Positions 1-9,604 are shown, numbered from the stretch's first letter. The stretch: 64,000 nt of DNA from Candidatus Kapaibacterium sp. (GCA_023957315.1 JAMLHE010000003.1:186001-250000), one strand, 5' to 3'. Numbers and translations: made by a program. The notes: generated by a model not told the origin, from the letters alone.

Positions 1-287
1 ATTAGAATCAATCCATCAATACCACCTGCCAGATACTTACCGTCCTTACTCAAAGCATAAAACTCAAAATAGAATGGAAATTCACGGATGATCTCACCTG
101 TAGTTCCGTTTAATTCATAAACTTCTAATCCCTTGGAGGCAATAATATTGCCATTGGGGTGTATAACAAAACTGTCATAAGAATTCTCTGTCTTCCAAAT
201 CAAGTTTGGGTCCGGCTCAGGCTCTTGTGCCAGTGTAAAGTTGCAATACAGCATTGCAAAAGCGAGAAATAAAAATGCTCTTTTCAT
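1..287 (-). CDS. secreted protein, N-terminal part only (beta-propeller-like)
   Basis: The gene reads leftward and is cut by the window edge, so only about 95 residues are visible. It starts at the ATG whose complement lies at 285-287. Residues 1-20 form a signal peptide (MKRAFLFLAFAMLYCNFTLA) followed by QEPEPDPN. The visible mature part has phrases such as HPNGNIIAS and LSKDGKYLAGG, which resemble blades of WD40/YVTN-type beta-propellers. Secretion to the periplasm or cell surface is likely. The rest of the protein, including any sorting domain, is not visible, so no function is assigned. A TAnnTTTG-type -7 element for this strand may lie at 352-359, but no -33 partner is evident. Confidence 0.7.
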   Translation of the reverse strand, partial: MKRAFLFLAFAMLYCNFTLAQEPEPDPNLIWKTENSYDSFVIHPNGNIIASKGLEVYELNGTTGEIIREFPFYFEFYALSKDGKYLAGGIDGLIL

Positions 288-424
288 AAAAATTCTCCCT
301 GAAATACATGTTCCGTATATATTCTATGACACATGAAAGCGTAATTTATCTCAAAAGTAGGGGAAAAAAATTGGGAAATGTGAAAAAAATAATTAAATCA
401 CCTCACTCCGACCCAATATTGTAG

Positions 425-525
425 GGATAGAACAGCGTTCTGTCCAATAAATACAGATGTGGCACACCTGGGCAGGTGTGCACATCTACAACATCAATTT
501 TCCTACCCACGGTTGAAACCGTGGG
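425..525. repeat. cluster of three intergenic palindromes (REP-like)
   Basis: Three hairpin-forming inverted repeats lie back to back. The first has 9-nt arms at 425-433 and 437-445 around AGC, with one G-T pair. The second has arms at 455-469 and 474-487 around GGGC, with a single bulged G. The third has perfect 9-nt arms CCCACGGTT (506-514) and AACCGTGGG (517-525) around GA. The block sits between the divergent partial secreted gene and the 3' end of lpd and is not followed by a T run, so it does not look like a simple terminator. It resembles REP-type short interspersed palindromes. No transposase is visible nearby. Confidence 0.6.
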
Positions 526-560
526 CTATGTTTGTCAACTTATTTTAGTTCTACATAATC

Positions 561-1961
561 TTATATATTCACTGCTTCGCCGTATGCTTGGGCTGCCGCT
601 TCCATGACTGCTTCGCTCAAAGTCGGGTGAGCGTGAATAGTCTTGTAGATGGTTTCGGCAGTAGCTCCGAGTGAGCGTGCCAATCCCATTTCTGCAATCA
701 TTTCTGTTACGTCGGGACCAATCATGTGTGCACCGAGTAATTCGCCATATTTGGCATCGAATACCAATTTGACAAAACCTTTGGCTTCGCCGATTCCGTG
801 TGCTTTGCCGCTTGCAGTAAAGGGGAATTTGCCGATTTTAACATCATAGCCTTCGGCTTTCGCTTTTTCCTCAGTCAAACCAACGCTTGCCACTTGCGGA
901 TTGCAATATGTACAGCCCGGGATATTGTTGTAATCTATGCCTTCGCCACCGTGACCCGCCAAATATTCAGCCAATGCCACAGCTTCTGCAGATGCTTTAT
1001 GCGCCAGCCAAGGAGCTCCGGCAACGTCGCCGATTGCATAAATGCCCTCAACGTTTGTCTTGCAATATTTGTCAACTTTGATAAAGCCTTTTTCAGTATG
1101 AACGCCGACGTCTTCCAAGCCGATATTTTCTGTGTTAGCTTGGATTCCGATAGCGTTCAAAGCCATATCGGCAGTGAGGACTTCGGTTTTGCCGTCTTTT
1201 TCGACTGTTACCTCTACCCCATCACCCTTGGCAATGGCAGATTTGACCATATTTTTAGTTTTAAGCTCAATTCCCGATTTGCGGAAATGGCGTTCCAATT
1301 CTTTTGAAATATCGACATCTTCGATTGGCAAAATTCTGTCCATATACTCAACTATAGTCACTTTTGCACCAAAAGCGTTGAAGAAATACGCAAATTCGAC
1401 ACCAATCGCTCCTGCACCCATCACGATGATAGATTTTGGCAAAGTGGTTCCGAGCAATGCTTGAGTAGAAGTGATGATTTTTTTGCGGTCAACTTCGATT
1501 CCCGGAAAAATTCTGGGTCGTGCACCGGTCGCAATTATTATATGTTTTGCTTTGATTGTATCAGTCGCTTTGCCTTCAGGGTCGCTGACTTCGACAGTAT
1601 TTTTCGATACGATTTTGCCATGACCGACAACGGTATTGACTTTATATTTTTTGAAAAGAGATTGGACGCCACGAGACATTTGTCCTGCCACTTTGCGGGA
1701 GCGTTCAATAACTTTAGGGTAATCAACATTGATATTTTCAATTCCGAAGCCGAAATCTGAGGCATGGGAAAGGAAGTGCATATATTCAGCGCTTTTGAGC
1801 AATGCTTTGGTAGGGATACAGCCGATATTCAAACACACTCCGCCGATATCGCCTTTTTCGACACAAATCGCTTTCAATCCTAATTGTGAAGCTCTGATTG
1901 CAGCTACATAACCGCCGGGACCTGAGCCGATAACTAAAACGTCGCATTCGTGATTATTCAT
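561..1961 (-). CDS. lpd: dihydrolipoyl dehydrogenase (E3)
   Basis: This 466-residue flavoprotein disulfide reductase reoxidises the dihydrolipoyl groups of 2-oxoacid dehydrogenase complexes with NAD+. The N-terminal FAD-binding motif GSGPGG is at residues 12-17. The redox-active disulfide is C43/C48 in GGVCLNIGC. A second Rossmann motif (GAGAIGVEFA) binds NAD. The C-terminal dimer interface carries the catalytic HAHPTLSE motif (His445/Glu450). Length is typical of the family. It is transcribed alone, with a lysine-free AT-rich leader upstream and the palindrome cluster downstream. Its partners here are the E2 gene at 49786 and lipoate ligase at 15330, both far away, so the complex is not encoded as one operon. 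Confidence 0.95.
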   Translation of the reverse strand: MNNHECDVLVIGSGPGGYVAAIRASQLGLKAICVEKGDIGGVCLNIGCIPTKALLKSAEYMHFLSHASDFGFGIENINVDYPKVIERSRKVAGQMSRGVQSLFKKYKVNTVVGHGKIVSKNTVEVSDPEGKATDTIKAKHIIIATGARPRIFPGIEVDRKKIITSTQALLGTTLPKSIIVMGAGAIGVEFAYFFNAFGAKVTIVEYMDRILPIEDVDISKELERHFRKSGIELKTKNMVKSAIAKGDGVEVTVEKDGKTEVLTADMALNAIGIQANTENIGLEDVGVHTEKGFIKVDKYCKTNVEGIYAIGDVAGAPWLAHKASAEAVALAEYLAGHGGEGIDYNNIPGCTYCNPQVASVGLTEEKAKAEGYDVKIGKFPFTASGKAHGIGEAKGFVKLVFDAKYGELLGAHMIGPDVTEMIAEMGLARSLGATAETIYKTIHAHPTLSEAVMEAAAQAYGEAVNI

Positions 1962-2208
1962 AATTCTAAACCTCTTTTAAGTCTTATATAAAATAAAATT
2001 GTTCTTCAATTGCCTATTAAAATATGTTATAGACATTTAAAATTCATAAATATTTATAATCTTATTTGAGAATTCATTCATATATTTGAATTCATGTAAA
2101 TTTTGCTTATTTTTAATATTCTTTACGTTACGAAATTGAATTATAGAGTACAAAAAATACAATTTTTTGTTCAAGATACGCAAATTTGGACTATTTTTAG
2201 GATAAAAG

Positions 2209-3024
2209 ATGAAAAAAGATAGAGAATTATATGCCCTGATATTGGGAGTATCGAGCGGTTTCGGCTTGTCTTGTGCCCGTGAACTTGCGAAGATGGGATA
2301 CAATATTTACGGTGCTCACCTTGATATGGGCTCTGCCAAGCACAAAGCAGAGGAATATCGCCAAGAACTTGAATCATTCGGAGTAAAAGCGATATTTTTC
2401 AATGCTAATGCCGCAGATGACGGTGTGCGTAAGGAAATCGTACAAGAAATTCAGAAGGATTATAACGTAGTCGAAAATCATACACTCAGAGTGCTTATTC
2501 ATTCGCTCGCTTTTGGTGCGATTAAACCGCTTTTTGCTGAAACTCAGGAAGGAAGTGTCTCCAAGAGGCAAATCGAAATGACGATGGATGTAATGGCGAA
2601 TTCATTAGTATATTGGACACAAGATTTATTTTTCAATAAACTTTTAGCACCAAACTCCCGAATATTCGGATTAACTTCAATCGGCTCGACCCGTGCAATG
2701 AACAATTACGGAGCTATTTCAGCCGCAAAATGTGCGTTGGAAGCCTATATCCGTCAGATTGCTATCGAATTGGCACCATACCAAATCACTGCAAATGCAA
2801 TATTAGCGGGTTTGACTGATACTCCTGCAAGTAATAAAATTCCGGGATTTGCAAAGATGTTGGCTCACGCTAAAGAGCACAATCCTTTCAATCGGAATAC
2901 CGTACCTGATGATGTTGCAAAAGCAGTCGCATTACTCGCAGATGAAAATTTCTACTGGATAACCGGACAGGTACTCGGTGTTGACGGTGGGGAAAGTATA
3001 ATGAACTTCATAGAAACACACTAA
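2209..3024 (+). CDS. SDR-family enoyl-ACP reductase-like protein, copy 1
   Basis: This 271-residue short-chain dehydrogenase/reductase has the N-terminal nucleotide-binding motif GVSSGFG (residues 13-19), the catalytic Tyr167-x6-Lys174 pair, and a C-terminal GVDGGES signature. The HSLAFG stretch and overall layout recall FabI/FabL enoyl-ACP reductases, which reduce trans-2-enoyl-ACP in fatty acid synthesis. Assignment to FabI, FabL or another SDR subgroup cannot be settled by eye. A second related gene starts 16 nt after the stop, and an acyl-CoA dehydrogenase follows, suggesting one lipid or acyl-CoA operon. The paralogue comparison is treated in the findings. Confidence 0.75.
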   Translation: MKKDRELYALILGVSSGFGLSCARELAKMGYNIYGAHLDMGSAKHKAEEYRQELESFGVKAIFFNANAADDGVRKEIVQEIQKDYNVVENHTLRVLIHSLAFGAIKPLFAETQEGSVSKRQIEMTMDVMANSLVYWTQDLFFNKLLAPNSRIFGLTSIGSTRAMNNYGAISAAKCALEAYIRQIAIELAPYQITANAILAGLTDTPASNKIPGFAKMLAHAKEHNPFNRNTVPDDVAKAVALLADENFYWITGQVLGVDGGESIMNFIETH

Positions 3025-3040
3025 TAATCATATACATTTT

Positions 3041-3850
3041 ATGAAAAGAAACAACGCATTAATATTAGGAATTTCAAGCGGTTTTGGCAAAGCAACCGGA
3101 ATAGAACTCGCTAAACGGGGGTTTAATATCTATGGCGTTCATCTTGATTTGGGCTCTGCCAGGAAAAAAGCAGAAGAATTCCAAGAAGAACTTGAGGCTT
3201 TGGGCGTCAAGGCGAAATTTTTCAATATGAATGCTGCTGATGCAGATAATCGCAAATCGGTAGTTGACGCACTAAGAGCGGATTTTGACATGAACGACTC
3301 ATATTTGGGCGTATTTGTTCATTCGATAGCATTTGGTACTTTGGGACCATTTATAGACGAAAGTGTAGAAAAGCAAATCACGCAAAAACGCATCGAAATG
3401 TCGCTCAATGTAATGGCTAACAGCATGATTTACTGGGCTCAGGATTTGTTCAATGCCAAATTATTGGCTGAAAATTCGCGATTATTTGCAATGTCGTCAA
3501 ATGGTGCAAGAGTAGCTACAAATCAATACGGTACTGTTTCTGTTGCAAAAGCTGCATTGGAAAGCATTGTGCGTCAATTAGCATTTGAGCTAGCTCCATA
3601 CAAAATCACAGCAAATTCGATTATGGCAGGTCCCGCAGCCACTCCGGCATCAGGGAAGATTCCTGATTTTGATAAAATGCTGAAAATTGCACGCGAACAC
3701 AATCCATATCAACGCAACACATATCCCGAAGATGCTGCAAAAATGATTGCATTACTCTCTTCGGAGGAATCCGCTTGGTTGACCGGACAAACGATTATGG
3801 TTGACGGCGGGCAGAGTATTTTCACATATTTACCCGATTATTACGGCTAA
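3041..3850 (+). CDS. SDR-family enoyl-ACP reductase-like protein, copy 2
   Basis: This 269-residue paralogue of the preceding gene has the same framework: GISSGFG (residues 10-16), HSIAFG, Tyr163-x6-Lys170 and a C-terminal MVDGGQS motif. It is probably an NAD(P)H-dependent oxidoreductase acting on acyl thioesters, by the same reasoning as its neighbour. Differences cluster in the substrate-loop region after the catalytic lysine (for example AGPAATPASGKIPD here against AGLTDTPASNKIPG upstream), which could mean different chain-length or substrate preference. It lies 36 nt upstream of the acyl-CoA dehydrogenase on the same strand. Confidence 0.75.
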   Translation: MKRNNALILGISSGFGKATGIELAKRGFNIYGVHLDLGSARKKAEEFQEELEALGVKAKFFNMNAADADNRKSVVDALRADFDMNDSYLGVFVHSIAFGTLGPFIDESVEKQITQKRIEMSLNVMANSMIYWAQDLFNAKLLAENSRLFAMSSNGARVATNQYGTVSVAKAALESIVRQLAFELAPYKITANSIMAGPAATPASGKIPDFDKMLKIAREHNPYQRNTYPEDAAKMIALLSSEESAWLTGQTIMVDGGQSIFTYLPDYYG

Positions 3851-3886
3851 TAACTAAAACTTATTCATTTTTATATAGAGGATTTA

Positions 3887-5029
3887 ATGTTTGAATTGAA
3901 TTTCACTGAAGAACAAAAGATGTTGCGAGAAATGGTTCGCGACTTTGCAGACAATGAACTAAAGCCAATAGCATCTCAAATAGATGAAAACGAGGCTATT
4001 CCTATGGAGATTATCCAAAAAATAGGCGAACTCGGCATATTGGGTGCTGCTTTTCCAATCGAATATGGAGGCAGTGGTTTCGGAGAAGTTGGTTACTGTA
4101 TTATCCAAGAGGAAATCGGCAGAGCTTGCCTTTCGACAGCTACTTTCATTGGTGCGCATGTTTCGATTGGTACAAATGCCATTTATCTTGGAGGTAGCGA
4201 GGAAATTCGCAAAAAATATGTCGTGCCTTTGGCGTCAGGTGAAAAAGTAGCGGCATTTGCTTTGACTGAAGAGCGTGCAGGTTCCGATGCTTTTGATTTG
4301 CGTACTAAAGCTGTCCCTGATGGCGATGATTGGGTAATAAATGGCGAAAAACAATGGATTACAAACGGTCCTTTTGCCGATACTTTTTCGGTATTTGCGC
4401 GTACTCCACGTGGTATTACTGCTTTCGTCGTCGAAAAAGAGGCTCCGGGATTCTCTTCCGGTGCACCTGAAAAGAAAATGGGTATTCGCGGCAGCAAGAC
4501 ATCGTCATTGACTTTTGATAATGTACGTGTTCCAAAAGAAAATATGCTTGGTGGCGAAGGTCGCGGATTTTTACTTGCAATGAAAACTTTAGATGCCGGC
4601 AGACTTGGGCTTGGAGCCGCTTGTTTGGGTGCTTGCAAAGAATTGCTCGAGCTTTCGACTAAATATGCTAAAGAACGCAAGCAATTCGGCGAACCGATTG
4701 CGAATTTCCAAGCAATTCAATTTATGCTTGCCGAAATGGCTACCTTGATTTACACTTCCGAATCATTAGTTTATCGTACAGCAGTGCTATATGACAAGCA
4801 CGAAATGCTTTCTCGCCAATCTGCGATGGTAAAACTATTTGTATCAGAAGCTTTGGATAAATGCGTTGATTATGCAATGCAAATTCATGGTGGAATGGGC
4901 TTTTCACGCGAAATGCCAATTGAAAGATTTTATCGTGATTCGCGCATTAATCGCATATTTGAGGGTACTTCGGAGATTCAGAAACTTGTAATTGCCCGAG
5001 ATATTATCAAACGAAACGGTATTGTATAA
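3887..5029 (+). CDS. acyl-CoA dehydrogenase
   Basis: This 380-residue FAD enzyme of the acyl-CoA dehydrogenase family introduces a trans-2 double bond into acyl-CoA and passes electrons to electron transfer flavoprotein. The helical N-domain starts with LNFTEEQKMLREMVRDFA. The FAD-contact motif is FALTEERAGSDA, and the C-terminal signature IFEGTSEIQ contains the presumed catalytic base Glu359, as in short/medium-chain enzymes. A GAGG Shine-Dalgarno sequence lies just upstream of the ATG. The gene ends an apparent operon with the two SDR genes and is followed by a strong terminator. The exact acyl substrate (butyryl, branched or other) cannot be read from sequence alone. Confidence 0.9.
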   Translation: MFELNFTEEQKMLREMVRDFADNELKPIASQIDENEAIPMEIIQKIGELGILGAAFPIEYGGSGFGEVGYCIIQEEIGRACLSTATFIGAHVSIGTNAIYLGGSEEIRKKYVVPLASGEKVAAFALTEERAGSDAFDLRTKAVPDGDDWVINGEKQWITNGPFADTFSVFARTPRGITAFVVEKEAPGFSSGAPEKKMGIRGSKTSSLTFDNVRVPKENMLGGEGRGFLLAMKTLDAGRLGLGAACLGACKELLELSTKYAKERKQFGEPIANFQAIQFMLAEMATLIYTSESLVYRTAVLYDKHEMLSRQSAMVKLFVSEALDKCVDYAMQIHGGMGFSREMPIERFYRDSRINRIFEGTSEIQKLVIARDIIKRNGIV

Positions 5030-5050
5030 TTAATTTTTTGATTTGATTAT

Positions 5051-5084
5051 AGGACTGACTCTAAGGGGTCAGTCCTTTTTTTTT
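5051..5084 (+). terminator. rho-independent terminator after acyl-CoA dehydrogenase
   Basis: An 11-nt stem beginning AGGACTGAC and closing GTCAGTCCT, with one G-T pair and a short loop, is followed by a run of nine T residues. It closes the SDR/acyl-CoA dehydrogenase operon. Confidence 0.9.
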
Positions 5085-5154
5085 AAACAAAAATTTGTTT
5101 TTCTAAATATTAAACTTTATTTTAGCTAATGCTAATTTATTAAATAGGGAGAAT

Positions 5155-6684
5155 ATGTCAGAAAAAAGTACAAAACCGAATTTCACACAACGCTTTCTTG
5201 ATAAAGTTGAGAGAGTTGGAAATAAATTGCCACAACCCGTGAGCCTGTTCCTAATCTTGATAGGCTTGGTATTATTGGCTTCTTGGATAGTTTCGATGAT
5301 GAATATCACGGTTGTTCATCCGGGCAACGGCTCCGAAGTTAAAGCTGTTAATTTATTATCCGGTGAAGGCATCCGCAGAATTTTTGTAGATATGGTCAAA
5401 ACATTTACTGATTTCCCTCCCTTGGGGTTAGTATTGGTGGTCATGTTGGGGATTGGAATTGCAGAACGTTCGGGCTTTATTGCTGCAGCTTTGAAAGCAT
5501 TCGTAAAAAGCGTCCCAAAGCAATTGGTGACTTTTTCGGTAGTTACTGCAGGAATGCTCTCGAGCGTAGCCGCTGATGCAGGTTATGTTGTATTAATTCC
5601 TCTTGGTGCCGCGATATTTTACGGAATGAAAAGACATCCTTTGGCAGGACTTGCTGCAGCATTTGCAGGTGTATCAGGAGGGTTTGGGGCAAATATATTT
5701 TTAACAAGTTTAGACCCTCTGATTGCAGCTTTTACCGAACCGGCTGCACGCATTATGGACCCAAGCTATACAGTTGATGCTACGTCCAATTGGTACATTA
5801 TGGCAGCTTCAGTTCCCGTTTTGGCAATTGCCGGTACTTGGGTAACCGATAAAATCGTTGAGCCAAGATTAGGAAAATACGTCCGCGAAGGAGATTTGGA
5901 AGATGAATCAAATGAGTTAACAAAGTTAGAAAAAAAGGGTTTGCTTTTTGCAATTTTATCTATGGTAGCCGCATCAATTATCCTAATGTTTATGGTTATC
6001 CCAGAAAATGGTATCTTACGTGATGAAGACGGTGGAATTCAGGTATTTTTAAGGAGCATTGTTGCAATTATGTTTTTCATGTTCCTCATACCGGGATTAG
6101 TTTATGGCATTGTCACTAAAAGTATTACAAATGATAAACAAATGTCTAAGATGTCGAGTGAAGCAATGGCGTCGATGGGTGGTTATATTGTTTTGGCATT
6201 CGCAGCGGCTCAGTTTGTGGCGTACTTCAATTGGTCTAACTTAGGACAAATCGTCGCTATTAGCGGAGCAGATTTCTTGCAAAACATCGGATTTACAGGA
6301 ATCCCTCTGCTTATTGTATTTATAATTGTTTCATCATTTATAAATCTGGCAATTGGGAGTGCATCTGCAAAATGGGCTATTTTGGCACCAATTTTTGTTC
6401 CGATGTTCATGTTGATGGACCCTGCATATTCACCTGAAACAATTCAAGCGGCATACAGAATCGGCGATTCTTATTCAAACATTCTCACTCCGCTTTTGCC
6501 ATACTTCCCATTGGTGATAGTATTCGCTCAAAAATATGTTAAAGATGTGGGAATTGGAACGCTGATTTCGCTGATGTTGCCTTTCGCTATAACATTTGCA
6601 ATCGTCAGAATACCGATGTTTATAGCTTGGATTATGCTCAACATCCCATTGGGACCGGGCGCTCCAACCTATTATTTGCCTTAA
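5155..6684 (+). CDS. AbgT-family transporter
   Basis: This 509-residue inner-membrane protein matches the AbgT/YdaH family in length and in its N-terminal pattern (FLDKVERVGNKLPQPVSLF before the first membrane helix). Many hydrophobic segments follow, including the family-like stretches SSVAADAGYVVLIPLG and GSASAKWAILAPIFVPM. Known members import p-aminobenzoyl-glutamate or export p-aminobenzoate-type compounds such as sulfonamides. The direction and substrate here are not known. A GGGAG ribosome-binding site lies directly upstream of the ATG. It stands alone, between the terminator at 5051 and a bidirectional terminator shared with recA. Confidence 0.85.
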   Translation: MSEKSTKPNFTQRFLDKVERVGNKLPQPVSLFLILIGLVLLASWIVSMMNITVVHPGNGSEVKAVNLLSGEGIRRIFVDMVKTFTDFPPLGLVLVVMLGIGIAERSGFIAAALKAFVKSVPKQLVTFSVVTAGMLSSVAADAGYVVLIPLGAAIFYGMKRHPLAGLAAAFAGVSGGFGANIFLTSLDPLIAAFTEPAARIMDPSYTVDATSNWYIMAASVPVLAIAGTWVTDKIVEPRLGKYVREGDLEDESNELTKLEKKGLLFAILSMVAASIILMFMVIPENGILRDEDGGIQVFLRSIVAIMFFMFLIPGLVYGIVTKSITNDKQMSKMSSEAMASMGGYIVLAFAAAQFVAYFNWSNLGQIVAISGADFLQNIGFTGIPLLIVFIIVSSFINLAIGSASAKWAILAPIFVPMFMLMDPAYSPETIQAAYRIGDSYSNILTPLLPYFPLVIVFAQKYVKDVGIGTLISLMLPFAITFAIVRIPMFIAWIMLNIPLGPGAPTYYLP

Positions 6685-6702
6685 GCTATCGAAATTCAAA
6701 TA

Positions 6703-6736
6703 AAAAAACCGAGGGACTATCCTTCGGTTTTTTTTA
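6703..6736. terminator. bidirectional terminator between AbgT transporter and recA
   Basis: An ACCGAGGG/CCTTCGGT stem is flanked by A residues on the left and T residues on the right, so it can end transcription of both convergent genes. Confidence 0.85.
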
Positions 6737-6769
6737 TTTATAGTAAATTGTAAGCGGGAAAAGTTGAAA

Positions 6770-7810
6770 TTATTCTGCTTTCTTAGTCTTACCGGACCAA
6801 ACGTCTTTCATGTCTTGTTCGAGCTTTTTCTGCAAATCCTTGTTGTCGCTTAGGATTTTCTTTAATCCTTCGCGACCTTGTGCTCTGTCAGTTCCGTAAG
6901 TGTACCATGAGCCGCTCTTGACTATGATTCCGTATTCGGTAGCAACGTCCATCAAATCGCCAAGTTTTGAAATACCTTCATTGTACATTATGTCAAATTC
7001 GACTTCCTTGAATGGAGGAGCAACTTTATTCTTGACAATTTTGCACCGAACGCGGTTACCGATAATGTCCTGCCCTTCTTTGATGACCTCTTTGCGTCTG
7101 ATGTCAATTCGGACAGAAGCATAAAATTTGAGCGCATTACCACCTGTTGTAGTTTCGGGATTGCCATAAATAACGCCGATTTTACTACGGAGTTGATTAG
7201 TGAAAATCACTGTAGTTTTGGATTTGCCGATAGCAGCATTTAATTTACGCATAGCTTGGGACATCAATCTCGCTTGCGAACCCATTTGAGCATCGCCCAT
7301 ATCGCCTTCAATTTCTACTCTCGGAGTAAGTGCGGCGACAGAGTCCACTACGACAACATCAATTGCACCGCTTCTGACCAAGGTTTCGACGATTTCAAGT
7401 GCTTGTTCGCCAAACTCCGGCTGAGACAATAGCAAATTGTTGAGGTCAATTCCAAGCCTTTGGGCATAATTAATATCGAGAGCGTGCTCTGTATCTACAA
7501 AGGCAGCCAATCCGCCATTCCTTTGTGCTTCAGCGATAACGTGCAAGCAAACAGTAGTTTTCCCGGAAGATTCCGGACCGAAAATTTCGATTATTCTGCC
7601 GCGTGGCACACCACCGATACCAATTGCAGCATCAAGTGAGAGGCATCCGGTGGAAATAGCTTCTACGTTTACGACGTGTTGGTCGTTGAGCCGCATTATA
7701 GAGCCTTTGCCATGTGCTCGTTCAATTTGGTCAATTGCAATTTGAACGGCTTTCATTTTGTCGTCCATTAACTTGATGGACGTAGAGGTTTGAGGTGTTT
7801 CTTTTGCCAT
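6770..7810 (-). CDS. recA: recombinase RecA
   Basis: The 346-residue RecA forms filaments on single-stranded DNA, performs ATP-dependent strand exchange and stimulates SOS repressor cleavage. Walker A is GPESSGKTT (residues 78-86). The Walker B region is [12 protein letters not shown], and the L2/NTPase motif appears as [13 protein letters not shown]. The C-terminus is acidic/lysine-rich, as is usual. It is transcribed leftward alone, divergent from purD across a 125-nt AT-rich gap. No SOS operator was recognised in that gap. Confidence 0.98.
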   Translation of the reverse strand: MAKETPQTSTSIKLMDDKMKAVQIAIDQIERAHGKGSIMRLNDQHVVNVEAISTGCLSLDAAIGIGGVPRGRIIEIFGPESSGKTTVCLHVIAEAQRNGGLAAFVDTEHALDINYAQRLGIDLNNLLLSQPEFGEQALEIVETLVRSGAIDVVVVDSVAALTPRVEIEGDMGDAQMGSQARLMSQAMRKLNAAIGKSKTTVIFTNQLRSKIGVIYGNPETTTGGNALKFYASVRIDIRRKEVIKEGQDIIGNRVRCKIVKNKVAPPFKEVEFDIMYNEGISKLGDLMDVATEYGIIVKSGSWYTYGTDRAQGREGLKKILSDNKDLQKKLEQDMKDVWSGKTKKAE

Positions 7811-7935
7811 AATTCTTATTTGAAAATGTATAAAATCAGATAAGCAAAATAAAATATTTCGTGCAAATTTCGATAATTATTTTAAATAATGTTACATTGC
7901 ATCTGAATTTTTTTTAAATTTCAGAAAAATAAATC

Positions 7936-9219
7936 ATGAAAATGAACATACTATTAATTGGAAGCGGTGGCAGAGAACACGCTTTGGCTCGTGCTATTGC
8001 GGAATCGCCTTCTGCCGGAATGTTGTACGCCTTACCCGGAAATCCGGGTATATTAAAAACTTTTCAACATGTCAATGCAAGAGTTGAAGATTTCAACAGT
8101 ATTTGCAAATTTTGCAAACAAAATGCAATTGACCTCGTTGTCGTTGGTCCTGAGCAACCTTTGGCTGAAGGATTGGCTGATAGGCTGATTCTCGAAGGTA
8201 TCAATGTTTTCGGACCTATTTCCGCAGCAGCAAAATTGGAATCGTCAAAAGATTTTGCGAAGGCAATGATGCTCAAATACAATGTACCAACTGCGGCATA
8301 CCGGACTTTTACGGCTTTGCAATACGATGAGGCACATCAATACATTGACGGTCACACTTTGCCGATTGTACTCAAAGCTGACGGTCTGGCTGCCGGCAAG
8401 GGTGTAATCATCGCCGAAAATCATTTTGACGCTCATAACGCCTTGAATGAAATGTTCTCAGGATTGTTTGGAAATGCCGGAAATAGAGTAGTAATCGAAG
8501 AATTTTTGCGTGGCGAAGAAGCTTCGATTTTTGCAATAACCGATGGTACTGATTACTTTTTGACTCCCGCATCGCAAGACCACAAGCGGCAATTCGACAA
8601 TGATGAGGGCAAAAATACAGGTGGAATGGGTGCATTCGCACCTGCTCCGATTGTCACAAAAGCTGTTCTCCAAAAAGTTGAGGAAAAGGTAATTAAACCA
8701 CTCTTAGAAGGAATGCAAAAGGAAGGCACTCCATTTATCGGCTGCCTTTATTGCGGATTGATGATTGAAAACGGCGAGCCGAGTGTTGTCGAATTCAATG
8801 TAAGATTCGGTGACCCCGAAACGCAAGCTGTGCTTGAATTGCTCGAAGGTGACTTTGCAAAACTGCTCTATACTGCTGCGACGGGGAAAATTGATAAAAA
8901 TACTGTTAAAGTGATTGATAATACTTTTTCAACTTGCGTAGTTCTTACTTCAGGAGGTTATCCCGATGAATATGAAAAGGGATTTGAAATTACCGGAATT
9001 GAAGATGCGATAAATTTAGGAGCAAAGGTTTATCATGCAGGAACAAAATCCGAAAGCGGTAAAATCCTTACGAATGGTGGCAGAGTGCTTGGAGTCACCG
9101 CAAAGGGAGATTCATTACCCGAATCTATCGCAAATGTCTATGATGCAGTCAGTCATATCGTTTTTTACAAGATGATTTACAGGAAGGACATCGGATTCAA
9201 AGGATTGAAATTCTTTTGA
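7936..9219 (+). CDS. purD: phosphoribosylamine-glycine ligase
   Basis: This 427-residue ATP-grasp enzyme catalyses the second step of purine biosynthesis, joining glycine to 5-phosphoribosylamine. The N-terminal GSGGREHALA motif and the ATP-grasp signature around VLKADGLAAGKGV are clear, as is the metal-site segment VEFNVRFGDPETQ. Length matches GARS proteins. The next ATG overlaps the stop codon by one base (TGATG), implying translational coupling with the DCC-family gene. Confidence 0.97.
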   Translation: MKMNILLIGSGGREHALARAIAESPSAGMLYALPGNPGILKTFQHVNARVEDFNSICKFCKQNAIDLVVVGPEQPLAEGLADRLILEGINVFGPISAAAKLESSKDFAKAMMLKYNVPTAAYRTFTALQYDEAHQYIDGHTLPIVLKADGLAAGKGVIIAENHFDAHNALNEMFSGLFGNAGNRVVIEEFLRGEEASIFAITDGTDYFLTPASQDHKRQFDNDEGKNTGGMGAFAPAPIVTKAVLQKVEEKVIKPLLEGMQKEGTPFIGCLYCGLMIENGEPSVVEFNVRFGDPETQAVLELLEGDFAKLLYTAATGKIDKNTVKVIDNTFSTCVVLTSGGYPDEYEKGFEITGIEDAINLGAKVYHAGTKSESGKILTNGGRVLGVTAKGDSLPESIANVYDAVSHIVFYKMIYRKDIGFKGLKFF

Positions 9220-9599
9220 TGAAAAATATAATATTTTTTGACGGTGATTGTGGAATTTGCTCGCATTCCGCTGATTGGCTATCGCGTAGATTAGACGAAC
9301 ATGAGTTTGATATTTTACCATTTGATGAAAATCACGAAGTTAGCAAAAAACTGAACTTAGATGTTGAATTAGCCTCAAAAACTGTCATTTTGGTCAAAAA
9401 AGGTGTGGTTTTTACAGAATCGCTTGCAATATTCGAAATTGCAAAATCTTTACGTTTCCCTTATAATATATTTGGAATATTTGCCAATAAGTTTTGTTCC
9501 TTATTGGCAAATCCAATTTATAGATTAATCGCAAAAAATAGAGCCATGATTTCCCGAAAATTGGGATTGCAGGCTTGCAAAGTTGGAAACACTCAATAA
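9219..9599 (+). CDS. DCC-family (DUF393) thiol-disulfide oxidoreductase-like protein
   Basis: This is a 126-residue protein with the hallmark N-terminal motif FFDGDCGICS of the DCC/DUF393 family, which has a thioredoxin-like arrangement of two cysteines. The biochemical role of most members is unproven. The ATG at 9219 shares its A with the purD stop. An upstream TTG at 9216 is possible but less likely. It converges on the haem-binding gene with only 5 nt between the stop codons and no recognisable terminator. Confidence 0.85.
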   Translation: MKNIIFFDGDCGICSHSADWLSRRLDEHEFDILPFDENHEVSKKLNLDVELASKTVILVKKGVVFTESLAIFEIAKSLRFPYNIFGIFANKFCSLLANPIYRLIAKNRAMISRKLGLQACKVGNTQ

Positions 9600-9604
9600 A
9601 GCGA

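Noticed and set aside
2037..2303. Leftward 88-codon ORF in the lpd-SDR gap
   Set aside because: Overlaps the start of the SDR gene, AT-biased composition and no recognisable motif.
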